Below, in pieces: positions 48,572-62,348 of a stretch of 64,000 nt of DNA (the stretch's first letter is position 1; every line of letters starts with the position of its first letter). The notes under the pieces are model-generated. The model saw only the letters and a list, made by a program, of their open reading frames with translations. It did no database searches and was not told where the DNA came from. Made by a program: the position numbers and the translations under genes. This DNA comes from Aphelidium insulamus. Its lineage: Eukaryota; Aphelidiomycota; Aphelidea; Aphelidiaceae. The stretch is from the NCBI GenBank assembly GCA_036784855.1, contig JAZDSV010000036.1, positions 28,501 to 92,500 of the forward strand. Reading direction: 5' to 3'.

Positions 48572-50759
48572 ATGGTGGTGCACTCGTCGCCCAGGCTGCG
48601 TTACATGCGCGGACATCGGCACAAGTGTCCCGCGGCTGTCAAGGCCACCGCGGCGTGTCTGCTCACTGCGGCGCTGTGTGTGCTGTGCGCGACACTGGCC
48701 AGCAAGCAGCGCTCGGCAGCCGATATGATGCTGCACTACAGGCAGCAGCTGTCACAACTGTACAGCGATGATATGGTGGCACCGGAGCCGGTACCGCTCA
48801 CTGACACCGCGGACACGGGTGACATGACCGGCATGAACTTTGGCCAGGCCAGGCACGGCTGGAGAACAGTCACCGCCAAGGCTTTGATGCGCGATGCCGG
48901 TGTGTCCAGCCAAGTCGACGCCGAGCTGGCACACGTGCGTCACCTGGACCCCGTGTGGCGTCACCACCCTGAACAGACACCGCGACAACGCCTGCAATCA
49001 GATGCCCTGGACTACACGGCGGCCATCACAGCCACTCACGGTGACAGTGGCGTGACCAGTGATGGAGACCGGACCGACACTGCACAGCAAGCACGGCCAC
49101 TGCGACGACAATATCTGGCGTACATGCCGCACAGCGGTCTCTGCAACCAACTCAGCTCCTTCATCAATGCCGCCATGCTTGCCCGCATTCTTAATCGCAC
49201 GCTTATTGTGCCGCCGCTTTACTTTGGTTAGTGTCTAAGCGTATACGTTCTATAACTCATATAATTGTGTTACAGGCCTGCCAGAGTTATCATGGCGCCC
49301 GTTTAATCAATTGGCCGTGGTATTGCGCCGCGCAGAGGCCGAGTATGCGCAACAGGCGCCGGTTGGCTATGCGGACGCACCGAGTGCAGCCATGCGCAGC
49401 TCGCTGACATTTCTCGCCCGGCGGTTCCAGGAAAAGTCCCCCAACTCGGCTGCCGTCATTCCCTTCTCCGCGCTGTTTGATCTGACTGCCATTCCAGTGT
49501 CCGCGGTTACTGTTGGCGAGTTTTTTGCGGAGAAACAGCATAATGACGATTCCATCAAGTTGTTTCCCGTCGTGGACCAGGTGAATTACCAGTACCGACT
49601 TGTGGACACCATTCCCGACGCCCAGCCATTCATTGTGGACAATGCCAACAACGGCATCCCGTCGCCGGCTGAAGCAGAACTTCCGACACGGTTCCCGCAG
49701 CACGGAGTCATTGACAAGACACAGCAGCGCTACATGGAGCTGCGCTCGTATCAGTTTGGCAGCAGCTGGCGCCTACCGCACAACACATCCCGGTTGCAGA
49801 CTTATACTCGGCCGCAGCTGCTGCTGGAGCGCCAGCCCGGTGTGCTGGTGCGCCGCATTCCACTCGACAAGTTCCACAACATACTCAATCTCGAACAGCT
49901 ACAACAGTGGGCGCCTGCGCGGGAGGCTGACGTGTTGATGTTTGGCTCGACATTCGGGTCGTCGCGGCTGTATTTCTCACCCGACACGGAGAAACTGAGG
50001 CGAAGGCAGATGAATGAATTACGCGACAAGCTCATATACTCAAATCCACTTCTGCAGTCGCTAGTCGATGGAGTAGTGAGCCGCCTTGGTCTGGGCACGT
50101 ATGTGGGGCTGCATCTGCGCGTGGGTGACGGAAGCTTCCAGCTGCGGGTGGACGGCACGGTGCGACGGATGCGCAAAAAACTGGACTCGCTGCTCTGTCC
50201 GCCGGCGTCAACAGCACGACACCAGCCGCAATCCCTGGCAGACTGTATCCAGGCGCCGGTGTCGTTCTTTGTGTCGACCGATCTGAAGCATGCGTCCACC
50301 TCGCCCGTGCTGGACCCAATCCGTGCACTCGGCACCGTAATCACGCTGTCTGATGTCTACGCAGAGAGCATTGCTGAGCCGGCGTTGGCGGTGTGGGGCA
50401 GTCGTCAACAGGATGCAGACGGTGGCCAACATTCGACATCAAAGAACGATATTGCACTGTCACCACTGCTGCGACTGGTGTCACTCAATGCATCGGACAA
50501 TATTGAACAACAACGACAGCAGCAGCAAGTGCCGCAATTCGGGGATGATGACGACATGTTTGACAACACGGGCGCATTGAAGCCGTACTGGGCGCCCATT
50601 CTGGACCAGATGATTGCGTGCCGTGGCGTGGCCGTGCTGGGCACCAGTGGCTCAACTTTCAGCGGATACATTGAACAGCTACACACGTCATTTTGGAGTG
50701 TGACTCCACCCGTCGGGGTCAACAGTCGACGCGGTGGCTGGATTTTGGGGAAAGTTTGA
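48572..50759 (+). CDS. O-fucosyltransferase-like type II membrane protein
   Basis: Likely Golgi/ER glycosyltransferase of the GDP-fucose protein O-fucosyltransferase superfamily. Exons 48572-49226 and 49276-50759 give 712 residues. A basic N-terminus and one membrane helix (about residues 26-44, ACLLTAALCVLCATLA) make a signal anchor. The donor-site start reads YLAYMPHSGLCNQLSSFINA (family: gG..NQ), followed by ILNRTLIVPPL. The catalytic HxRxGD-type motif is YVGLHLRVGDGSF, and near the end comes VAVLGTSGSTFSGYIEQL, the usual G/S-rich C-terminal motif. A 110-residue low-conservation stem precedes the domain. Acceptor specificity cannot be read from sequence. The intron is 49 nt. Confidence 0.75.
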
Positions 50760-51085
50760 TTAAATATTCGAATATCATTATGTTATTTATGATGTGGACG
50801 GATATTGAATATTTATGTAGCTCCTTGCTGTAGTGTACAGAGCTGCTGGCTGTTCCACAAGAAAGCTTCTGGCTGCTGCCACATTTTGCCTTGCTTGCAG
50901 TTGGCAACGTTATATTCAGCTATCTGGGTTCGATGACATATTTGACAACAGCTATGTACATGACAAGATATGTAAGCTATTCAGAGCGTATAGAATTCTG
51001 AGGCCATACCGGATATTATTCGTGGAAGCAGACGGAGTGAACAACAGCCATCATCACTGTTTCAGAGCCAGCGAGCCAAGCCGAT
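50760..51085. other. Intergenic, no gene seen
   Basis: About 325 bases between two plus-strand genes; no repeat or reading frame worth calling. Confidence 0.5.
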
Positions 51086-52543
51086 ATGACCAAGCCGCCT
51101 TCGGAGCCAGATGTGTCGCCCTTCGACGTGGTCCCTATTGAACTGCTGGCGGGCATTCTACGGCACTGCGGCCGCGGCATTGGCCTGTTTGGAAGCATGG
51201 TCAACATGCAATGGCGCGCGGCATACTATGCAGCATTTGCAGTGGACCACGTGGAGACAGCATACTCGGCCGCCGTCCACTCCATCAGCTGCGTCGACTA
51301 CGCGCTGTCTGCGGGTGCCGATGGCGTGGAACTCGCCTATGCTGCAGCTATGCGGCACTCGTTCGACGCCGTAAAGTACTTGCACGGCCGACACCTGGTG
51401 GACTTTACCGCTCCAGGCGACCCATTCGTTGGCTGGCCGTACAAGTGGAGTTGGCACGCGGCCGAAGCTGGCGACCTCGGTATGCTGAAGTGGCTCCGTG
51501 CGGCCGGTGCCCCGTGGAACTGGCGTCTTTGCCCACACGCTGCCGGAAACGGCCATCTGACTGTTCTGCAATGGTTACGGGAACAGGGATGCGATTGGTG
51601 TGTCCGAACGTGTTCGGCAGCCGCGGAAGGCGGGCACTTGGATGTGCTTCAGTGGGCGATAGCAAATGGGTGCGAGTGGGATGACACAGTTTGCGCGGCG
51701 GCTGCACGAGGTGGACACTTGCACGTGCTACAGTGGGCACTGGAAAACGGCTGTGAATTGAGTAGCAGGGTGTGCAGTGAGGCCGCCGGTGCTGGTCAAC
51801 TGCACATTCTGCAGTACGCGCGGAAACACGGCTGTCCGTGGGAAGAGGATGTCTGCGAGAATGCTGCTTTTGGCGGCCACCTGGACGTTTTAAAGTGGGC
51901 ACGTGCAAATGGCTGCGAGTGGGGCGAGCGCACTTGTGCCGAGGCAGCAGCGGGTGGCCACTTGCACGTGCTCCAATGGATATTCGAGAATGGCGGGGAT
52001 TATGAGTGGACAGAAGTCATCTGTGAAAATGCTGCCAAACATGGCCAGCTGGCAGTGATTCAGTGGGCGAGAGCAAACGATTTTGCGTGGGAATCCGGAG
52101 ATGGGGATGCGGGCGGCACATGCAGGTCTGCAGCGTACAGTGGCGAGCTTGAAGTGTTGCAGTGGGCAATTGCAAACGGATGTGAATGGGAAGAGGGCAC
52201 GTTTGCTGTGGCAGCGCAACACGGTAACTTTGATCTTCTCAAGTGGGCGTACGAGAAGGGCTGCCCTGTCGAAGATTATGCAGCAATTGGACCGATTGGA
52301 GATGGTGACATCGAGATGCTGGAATGGATGGTAGAAATCGGATGCAAGTTACCGGACGATGCTTGTTGGGATGCAGCTGGCAGTGGCCAGCTCGAGACCC
52401 TGAAGTGGCTTCTTGCGCGCGGGTGTCAGCTAAGTGGCCGACATATCCCGCTGATAAAGTCCCCAGTCATCATCGAGTGGTTGCAGCAGAATATGGCGGA
52501 TTTATATTCTGGCAGTCTAGCAGAATTCGGAAATTCGGATTAG
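51086..52543 (+). CDS. F-box-like protein with ankyrin-type HLxVLQWA repeats
   Basis: 485 residues, no intron. Residues 12-45 (VVPIELLAGILRHCGRGIGLFGSMVNMQWRAA-type sequence) look like an F-box helix set, although no confident call is possible. From residue 85 to 470 there are about twelve units of roughly 27-33 residues, typified by AAEGGHLDVLQWAIANGCEW and ending in TCxxAA. This repeat is common in amoebae, oomycetes, brown algae and giant viruses and is an ankyrin variant. The F-box plus repeats suggests an SCF ubiquitin-ligase substrate receptor. No signal peptide, so intracellular. Close repeat identity suggests recent internal expansion. Confidence 0.75.
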   Translation: MTKPPSEPDVSPFDVVPIELLAGILRHCGRGIGLFGSMVNMQWRAAYYAAFAVDHVETAYSAAVHSISCVDYALSAGADGVELAYAAAMRHSFDAVKYLHGRHLVDFTAPGDPFVGWPYKWSWHAAEAGDLGMLKWLRAAGAPWNWRLCPHAAGNGHLTVLQWLREQGCDWCVRTCSAAAEGGHLDVLQWAIANGCEWDDTVCAAAARGGHLHVLQWALENGCELSSRVCSEAAGAGQLHILQYARKHGCPWEEDVCENAAFGGHLDVLKWARANGCEWGERTCAEAAAGGHLHVLQWIFENGGDYEWTEVICENAAKHGQLAVIQWARANDFAWESGDGDAGGTCRSAAYSGELEVLQWAIANGCEWEEGTFAVAAQHGNFDLLKWAYEKGCPVEDYAAIGPIGDGDIEMLEWMVEIGCKLPDDACWDAAGSGQLETLKWLLARGCQLSGRHIPLIKSPVIIEWLQQNMADLYSGSLAEFGNSD

Positions 52544-52636
52544 TTTAAAAAGTTGCAATGACGCTGTCACTTTTGTGTAATACAGTCGGTTCAATTCAGT
52601 TCTGCTGGTTCAGTTTGACGTGCCTGGCGGCGATTA

Positions 52637-54191
52637 GTGAATTCACTGTTATTCTCACACTTGTCTCTTCCAATACACTTCCCGACGCATCCTCACTTTG
52701 AGCTAGACAAATCTTACTTACTCGACACCGGTATACCGGATGAGAAGACAATTGTTCTCTATTGCAGGCAAGCTGTACACGACCAGGTCAAATTTCTTCG
52801 TGAACGTGTCATTGACAACCACCGACTTGGATGGATTCTGGGTCCACCAGGAACTGGAAAATCTACCGCGGCGCTGGCTTTTGCTGCCTCGCTTAATCGC
52901 CAGCAATGGTTGATCACGTGGGTGTATTTGAAGTCTAGTGGGGGCCTTGTGTGTGTACAGTTTGACGGCACGACAAAGAAATGTAGAAATATACACGATC
53001 CAACCAATGCACAGGTGTCTGAGATGTTCCATGATTGTGATCCGAATCGGAAGCATCTCATCGTGTTGGATGGTTACGAGCTCAACTGTCCTCTGCACAA
53101 AACTGTCGTTGACCAGGGCAAGTTTTGGCGCGAGGGCGATGCAAAGGGGCTGAAACGGAGGACAGGCCATATAAATAGGCGCCTCGTTATCATTTCCTCT
53201 ACATGTTCGCGCGGCAAAACACATGCAGACGCCGACCGGGAGGACAATCTCGAGGAATTCCCGATATACTCCTGGACGCTGGAGGAGTATCTGGAAGCCG
53301 TGAAACATGAACCGTTTTTCACGAGTGTTGAAGATAAACTTGACGCAAGTTCACACACCGTCAACGACAGGGCCGAATTGGTGAATTCAAAGTTTTACTT
53401 TGCCGGCGGGTGTGCCAAGTTGATGTTTTGGTATAACACTGCAGCCGTTATGAGACAGCTGTCTGCGTCAATTGACGCAGTGCCCGACATAGTTCCATAC
53501 ATGCGTGGGTTGCTGGCATTGCGACGGACAGCATGATTAATCGACTGTTCAGTTCTCATAAGTTTGGCGATCTTGGTCGTTCAACATGCATTATCAGCGC
53601 TTGGGCTGCATCTCGACTAGCAAATAAAGCTGGTCCGGAACTTGTGCAAAGATTTGCCGAAGTCTCTCGTTCGTACGTGAATCGATCGTTAGATGGATGG
53701 CTCTTGGAGACGTGGTTGTTTGCTCTCCTTGGCCGCGACGGCGTAATGCTAATGGATCGTACAAGGTTGAAATTTGGAGCGAAAATCTTGGCACACACGG
53801 TGTATTTGAAAGTGTTGAAATGTCGTCTCTTCCAGACGTCAACAAGCGGTGGTGGAAGCCGGCAAGTTGGAATGAAGGCGGTTACAGTGCAGCTTATCTC
53901 GATCGAAATGCCGGGCTGGTTCGCATGGTTCAAATTACAGGAGCCAAAAGCCACGCATTCAAAATCAAATACTTTCGTCAGTTTTTGACTCAACTGCAAC
54001 AGAGCCGCCATCGCTTTGAAATCAAGAAGCTCGATATTGTGTTCGTCGTCAATTGGTGCAACATTGAACAATTCAAAATAGCTCCGGTGACCGATAATGA
54101 CGACTTGAGGGAAGTTCCGGGGTGGAGACACGGAAGTGCAGTGCGTAAAGTTAGGGTGCTCGGTTTAAAGGGATGGCGCAGCACCACCTAA
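52637..54191 (+). pseudogene. Crinkler-like P-loop NTPase with nuclease-type C-domain, frame broken twice
   Basis: Matches the Crinkler (CRN) group: a P-loop ATPase joined to a restriction-endonuclease-like domain, known in oomycetes, chytrids and other eukaryotes. Residues 65-80 of the first frame hold LGWILGPPGTGKSTAALAFA, and a LIVLDGYEL Walker-B-like strand follows. The middle (CIISAWAASRLANKAG, LDGWLLETWLF) is in the next frame from about 53530. The C-domain (RWWKPASWNEGGYSAAYLD, RMVQITGAKSHAFKIKYFRQFL, DIVFVVNW) is in the third frame from about 53745. Both breaks move the frame the same way. No ATG precedes the first frame, so the N-terminus is missing or on an unseen exon. Probably a decaying gene; very short introns are the alternative. 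Confidence 0.7.
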
Positions 54192-54468
54192 TTGTAGATG
54201 GTCATTGCATAAGCATGCTATTGCATACGAGGCAAATGACAAAAGATGCATCATTGATGAATTCACATGAATGCACTACTGGCGTAGACGACAGCAAGAA
54301 GGAACTCGGCCGTTACAGTACTTATCAAACATTGACAAAGATTATGACCTTAACAAGAGAGATTATAACATTCCTTCATTGGGCTTAAGATATACTTTGC
54401 TGGTTCGGTTGCTGTTTTTGTTGTGGTTCTTCTAGTAAGTTGCGCCTGCACAACTGGTCAACGTAGAA

Positions 54469-56763
<2,295 letters not shown>

Positions 56764-56984
56764 GCTGTGCGTGCCGTGTGCTTGTGTGTGCAAGTGTATG
56801 TGCAAGTGCAAGTGTGAATGTGCGTGAAGTACAAGACCGTTTCAAAGCCTGTTCAATAACGTTCACACATCAATTCATTTTCACGCTTCACTGAACATTG
56901 AACGTGCTCAGCTGCTCCGTAACAACCCGGCTCAACTCGGCATATTTACACTGGAGCTGCGTCTGATACCACGACCTTGCAAAC

Positions 56985-57150
56985 TTTATCATGCAGTGCG
57001 ACGGCTGACCACACCGCTTTACTCCGCATGGAGTCCATCACTGTGAACTGAAGTATATTTGTATATGTCAACACAACCAACGGTGCAACCAACGATGCAA
57101 CGTCATGACCGACCGGTTAGATACGTTTGAATAATGATTGATTTTTTATT
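56985..57150 (+). mobile_element. Partial SINE copy (3' part)
   Basis: Shares TTTACTCCG-ATGG-GTCCATCA and AACGTCATGACCGACCGG, continuing TTAGATACGTTT, with the body and tail of the SINE at 29.35 kb, in the same order. The tRNA head is absent, so it is 5'-truncated or diverged. It lies just upstream of the gag-bearing element. Confidence 0.65.
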
Positions 57151-57377
57151 AAACGCGTCCCACATTGTCGGAGCGTTGCCAGGCTACCGCCTGACCACTT
57201 AAGGCGGCTCGGCACCAAGTACCTGTGGAAATGAAGCCGGTGAAACCGGGTAAATGTGGCGAAGGTCACGGATGTGGCTAAATGTCACGGATGAACGGAT
57301 AAATAGATCACCTAAACACTAAAAACAACACGTTATCAGCACCAAAAACAACAGACGCGCATCCATTCACCGTAGAT
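57151..57377. other. Leader/possible LTR remnant of the retroelement
   Basis: About 230 bases before the gag start, ending with AACACGTTATCAGCACC at 57326-57342. That stretch resembles the segment just inside the 5' LTR of some Ty1/copia elements. No LTR pair could be confirmed by eye. Confidence 0.3.
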
Positions 57378-58370
57378 ATGGATGCTACTCTCGCAAATAT
57401 TACTATCATGGGGCCTAGGTTCTCTGGTCTCGACTTCAAACGCTTCTATGAAGACATTTCGACCCTGCGATCCAAATGCGGCGGCCAATCACGCTGCTCA
57501 AATGGCTGCATATAAATCTCAAGTTTTAAACATTAATCGCAACGAACTCAAGGCGAGGCTCATTATTACTTCGCACGTGGATGCGAGACATGAACTCGAT
57601 TTGCGCAAAGTGGGTACAGTTGCTGAAACGATGGCATTGTGGCGAAAACGTTATTGTACTTGGACATCAGAGAAAGCCTATCTGGCGGTTCATCAGCGTC
57701 GTCGCTGGGAGTATAATGCTAACAAATCTACAAGTGAAAACATCGATAGTTTTCTGAAGGTTATTAGTGTCGAACTCAATCTGGGTATGCCTGGAGGAGG
57801 CGGTGATAGCACGATGCCCTATGAATTTCTGGATGCTTTGCCGAAAACACCGGATTTTGATGAATTCGTCAAGAAGATGATCAATTTGCCTCAAAAAGTT
57901 GACTTCAACACGATTCAAGATGCACTTCACACACACTGTAAGGTTCTAAAAAATCGCCCTACTCCATCGCAATCTGCTACGGTCAAGATCAATGCGTCGA
58001 TTCCGGCTAAGCGCAAACACAGTGATGAGCATACGATTTCGTGTCACAATTGTCATCAGCCAGGTCGTTTTGCACGATCTTGTCCGCGAGTGAAGCCTTC
58101 TGGAATCGGCAGTATCCGGCCTGCACCATCTGTGGCAAGCATCATTATGGCGGGGCTCAGCACTGTCGTGTTAGATTCTACTAGCTTGTTTGTGTCTCGT
58201 CTGGTAGACACTACTAAAGAATCCACGCGACAGGTTTCGCGAGAACCGCATCGTTTAACAGAGCCAGTGTCGAGATTATTTGCACCCCTCCTCAATGTTG
58301 GTAAAAACTTTTGTATCTATTAATCGGTACTCTTTGTATCTATTTAATGCGAACACGTTTAATGAATAAA
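57378..58370 (+). mobile_element. Decayed retroelement with copia-like gag
   Basis: A gag-type frame. ATG 57378 reads FSGLDFKRFYEDISTL but closes at about residue 45; the frame starting 57382 continues it (VGTVAETMALWRKRY, YLAVHQRRRWEYN, ENIDSFLKVISVELN) to 58323, as expected for a copia gag after one frameshift. Near its end, CHNCHQPGRFARSC is a zinc knuckle with Arg where the CCHC histidine should be. No protease, integrase or reverse transcriptase follows. The 3' flank ends ACGTTTAATGAATAAATCAA (58351-58370), the same 20 bases as in the SINE tail. A dead element fragment. Confidence 0.7.
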
Positions 58371-58419
58371 TCAACGATCGCCAAAACAAATAAACAAACC
58401 TTAACCGTTGCAGCATCAC

Positions 58420-61308
58420 ATGTCCGCCATGAATGATGTGCCGCGCAGTCGTCAAGATCCTTCTAGTCAGGAGAAACACGGCGACCATTCTGGGATGGAC
58501 ACAAACCCGCTCTCGATGTCGACTCTCAGCCACAGTCACGGTCCCGCGGTTAATACCAGCCAAACAAATTCGACGGTAACGGGGATTTCGACGAAGGGAA
58601 ACGTTGCTCATTCGACTCCTGCCAACGTGCCTGTGAACGATAATCACGATGATCTTAATACCAATGTGGTGAGTGGAGACATTTCAAATAATATATTAAC
58701 ATCTGCGTTGGAGGCGAATAAGAATTTGACACCATCCGACCGGGTTGGTCCCAGTCACAGGAGCGGCGGAACCACCAATAGAAAGCGGCGCGCTAATCGC
58801 AACAGGAAACGCGGCAAAAGCTATAATGTGAATGTAGATAAAACGTCCAGCGTATCTGCCATTGGTGAGGATGAATCTGGTCACTTAAGCATTCCGAGTT
58901 CCAGTGGCACCACCGTAGACAACGATCCCGGTGGATACAAGGGGGTATTTAAGGAGGTGTTTGTATTACTAGACATAATATTTAATATTCTAGATGTTGG
59001 CTGCTGCTCTAGTGATGTTTGGCCAGGATTATCCGAAATTGGCTTATGATGCCAAATATGATGCCAAAAAAATATGGACGCATTATTGCCGAATTTCCAA
59101 TTTTACCGATAAAATTGTTTACTTAAAAAGTATTTTCGGAGCATCGACTGGAACACTAGGTGCGTACTTCGTGTTTCCTCTGCTCGGCTGATTGTCTCAC
59201 GTTTGATAGCCAATGATAGGCTCATTGCCGCTGAAGTCGACGAGCTTATTTTATCCATGCAAGCAAGCATGGTTCCGATAAAGAAAGTCGCGAAGGCCTT
59301 AAAATGCGACCGCATGATCGACTTGCGTACACGAGAGTTAGATCACTTCGTCGTTAACGGCCAGGAACAAGAGCTTGACCTTCGTCTCCAAGGATTGGAC
59401 CTCAAAGTCGACATACACGATAAAGTTGATATGTTCCTGAATGATTCTAAGCATTACACCGCAATGCTTATTGGACCCACCGGCTGTGGTAAAACGCACG
59501 CGCTTCTCACGATAGCAAGGAAAGAGTTCACAGTGTTCATTGACGCGGTATCTATCGCATGGAGAGGGCGGTACGACATGTCGATGGCGGTATGCAAGAA
59601 TATCCTTGACTCGGTTACAAGGAGCTGGAAAAAGCCGAATGAAGATATACCTCGGTGTCGCGAGATCGTTCATGCCTTTATTGTCGCCAGGTTGCTTTTC
59701 TTTGTCTCCGTCAGGACAATGTACCCTGATATAACTCCTTTCGAATTCCTGCTTCATCAGCTATATAATTCAGAGGCGATTGAAGCAGCATTTCGGAAAC
59801 TTCTAAAGCTTCCGAACAATACGGTGATGGACTATAGCGGTAATCTGAAAAACCGCTACAAAGGCGTTAACCTGATTTGGTGCATCGATGAAGCACATGT
59901 GTTGCGGACTCATTTGGAATCACTTATTATTTCAAGTGCCGATGGGGAGCATCATCAACAAAACGGCGATGTTAAGCAAAGCAGCAAGCGAGGATCTCTC
60001 TCTGTGTTGGTACACGGATTGTCGACACTGAAATGCGCGGCAAAATTAGTTTTAGCTGGCACTTCGGATCGATTGCGCGATGTTGACAACTTTGGTACGG
60101 TTGAAACGAAACCTACCTCAGCGAAAATTATATCAAATTTCTCTCCTTGGAATCCGGCTGTTTCTAAACAGTACACGGAACGCATGCTTGCTGTGTCTAT
60201 TAAGGATCTCGATAGCGTTATTGTGGACTACTATCGTCCGCGCATTATGGAAAATCTTATATTTGATCTTCTGGAAATGGCCGAAAACGATGAGGAAAAG
60301 GAAAGCGTGCACAGCACTCGACTGGCGGCGAGACTCGAATTGAATGATGTAATTGACGTATTGAGCGAGTCGCTTGATGCCGTTATTATGCAATTTAATC
60401 GTCGCGTTACAGATGAAATCGCTGTAGAAATTAAGAAGAATGTGCCTGCAGTCGAACCTGTCGTGAAACTCATTCTAACGTCGATGCTTTCCATCCACGG
60501 CAAGTCGGTATATTTGCATCTAAACGACAAAGTGGCGACGTTTCTCAGAGATTCTATCGGCGCTATTTACATGGTTAGGGGTGTTGGGGCGCAGTATACA
60601 TTGCTAGAAGGATGGCTCCTTGCGGCATTGGCGACCAGTTTAAAGGAGGAGATTGCGGAATTTCAGCTTGCGTCATCGTTTTCGTTGTTATGCTCAATCG
60701 TTAGTAGTGAAGGAAGGAAGACTAGTGCAAAAGGGGTCTCATTCGAAGAGCTCTGTTTGCACGAGTTACTGAGCCAAGAAATGACACTGGATTCATTGTG
60801 CGGCAAACTGGGATGTGACTTAGCCGGTATCAGTGACAATTTGAAAGCATTACGAATCCCGAATCGCGTGTCAACCAGCGAGGAAGGTGTTTTCTTGCGT
60901 GATCGCGAAATTGCGTGGCTACGTCCGACAAATCAACTGCGCCCCGATTTGGTTGCCTTCGCCTCCAGTGATGTTGTGCTTTCCGCTGGCATCAAGCTGT
61001 ACACTAGCGCGATTTCAAAAAAGACCTTGACGGATAATTTTTTAACCACAGACGAAACAAAGTGGTATGTGGGGAAAGGCGGCGCCATTTTGAATGCCAA
61101 AAAGAGAACGAGTTGGATGCAATCATTGGTCGACAATCCGATTGCCTTGCGAGTACGTCTTTGTATCACTATATGCAATGAGTCGGTCCACCAGCCAACG
61201 GCGGGGCAAATCGGTGCAGATACAATTGTCTTGGTAGTGACAAAAGACAATATGGAAAAGGTATTTAGCGGGCAGACGTGTAATCTGATGAGATTCATCT
61301 GCCAGTAA
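58420..61308 (+). CDS. Crinkler-like P-loop NTPase with basic nuclear-localisation-type N-region
   Basis: Exons 58420-58944, 58994-59159 and 59210-61308 join in frame (introns 49 and 50 nt) to 929 residues. Residues 1-175 are disordered, Ser/Thr/Asn-rich, with a strong basic cluster NRKRRANRNRKRGK typical of nuclear import. After a short hydrophobic segment comes a P-loop NTPase: MLIGPTGCGKTHALLTIA at about 316-333, Walker-B-like NLIWCIDEAHVL, and a KLVLAGTSDRLRDV sensor-like strand. This order is that of Crinkler/RHS-like NTPases. The C-terminal 250 residues are unlike known nuclease domains to my eye. Exon 1 could instead belong to a separate gene, with a start at ATG 58994. No frame damage, so this copy looks functional. 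Confidence 0.65.
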
Positions 61309-62348
61309 TGCGAATGGGATTTAATGTAGGTCATTGCATTTTTGGAAATCGTGACTTAAAATGTAGATGGCTTGGCAGTAATCAAAATACAGCGTTTCAC
61401 CACTATAAAAATCGATTGCTCGACTTGTTTAGAAATTACATTTTGCCCAACTGAGGTCCCATGGGTTGTTCTGTGACCTTCCTACAAGTGCTGAAAATGA
61501 TCCGCTGTAAAGCTCTTGGGGTCCAACACCTTTTGCAACAGATATTGGTCTATGTAGTGTTAACCCAACTTATTTTACGCGGGGTAGAGCCAAAGTGGTG
61601 GAGAGATGGTTTTTATGGTTTGATATGCACGAGCTACGTCGCAATCTCAGTCTTCCATTCTATTCTATGCAGTCCAATATTGTGACAGCAACTGGCGGCA
61701 TATGCCGTACCATCAGCACCAACCTCTTTTATTGCGCCCTCTATAGCGCGATAACCATTGCAGCGGATATATATCGCTATTCGCACACTTTAAGTGCGCG
61801 GTTTGGCATATTGGAGGCAGAGTTAGACAAGCTGTCCAAGCAGATGGGCGTTCCAATGTAGCGGTTCAAGGCGGCAAACTACGCGGGCATGCGAGTTCTA
61901 CATGGAGAACCATGCAAGAGTATTTCAAAACAATCCGGGACGGCACGGAAATAAATCTCTATTAACCTGTCTGTCCTCTTCTCGTCGCTCGTCCCTCGGA
62001 TATTGCTAAATATCCGTCGCTTCGCTCGGATATTCCAAACAATCTGTCGTCCTACCTATGTGTGAATGCTCGCGAGATCGATGAACTTTCTGACACTAGG
62101 TTTGGCATCATGCAACGGTGATCATTGGCCGTCCAAACTATCCATGAGTATGAGTCGACGGCCAATACATTATCATTATCATTGCATTATACATTATCAT
62201 ACATTGCAAACTTATCTGTGCTGCCGGCTACCTTGAAACCTCTTTGTATGTAGTACGTGATGATGTCACAGCACAGTAGCCTGACGTCAGCGAGAGGCCC
62301 TCGCGGCATTGACACATCTCCCAGACATACACTGCGCACGCAACTGGA
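61309..62348. other. Long intergenic region with degenerate reading frames
   Basis: About 1,040 bases. Two overlapping plus-strand frames (61461-61685 and 61595-61861) contain membrane-like segments (FYCALYSAITIAADIY) and could be the remains of a small gene, but nothing is recognisable. Near 62000 an inverted repeat CGGATATT-GCTA-AATATCCG could form a hairpin, and CTCGGATATT occurs twice within 35 bases. ATTATCA repeats lie at 62165-62205. Confidence 0.4.
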
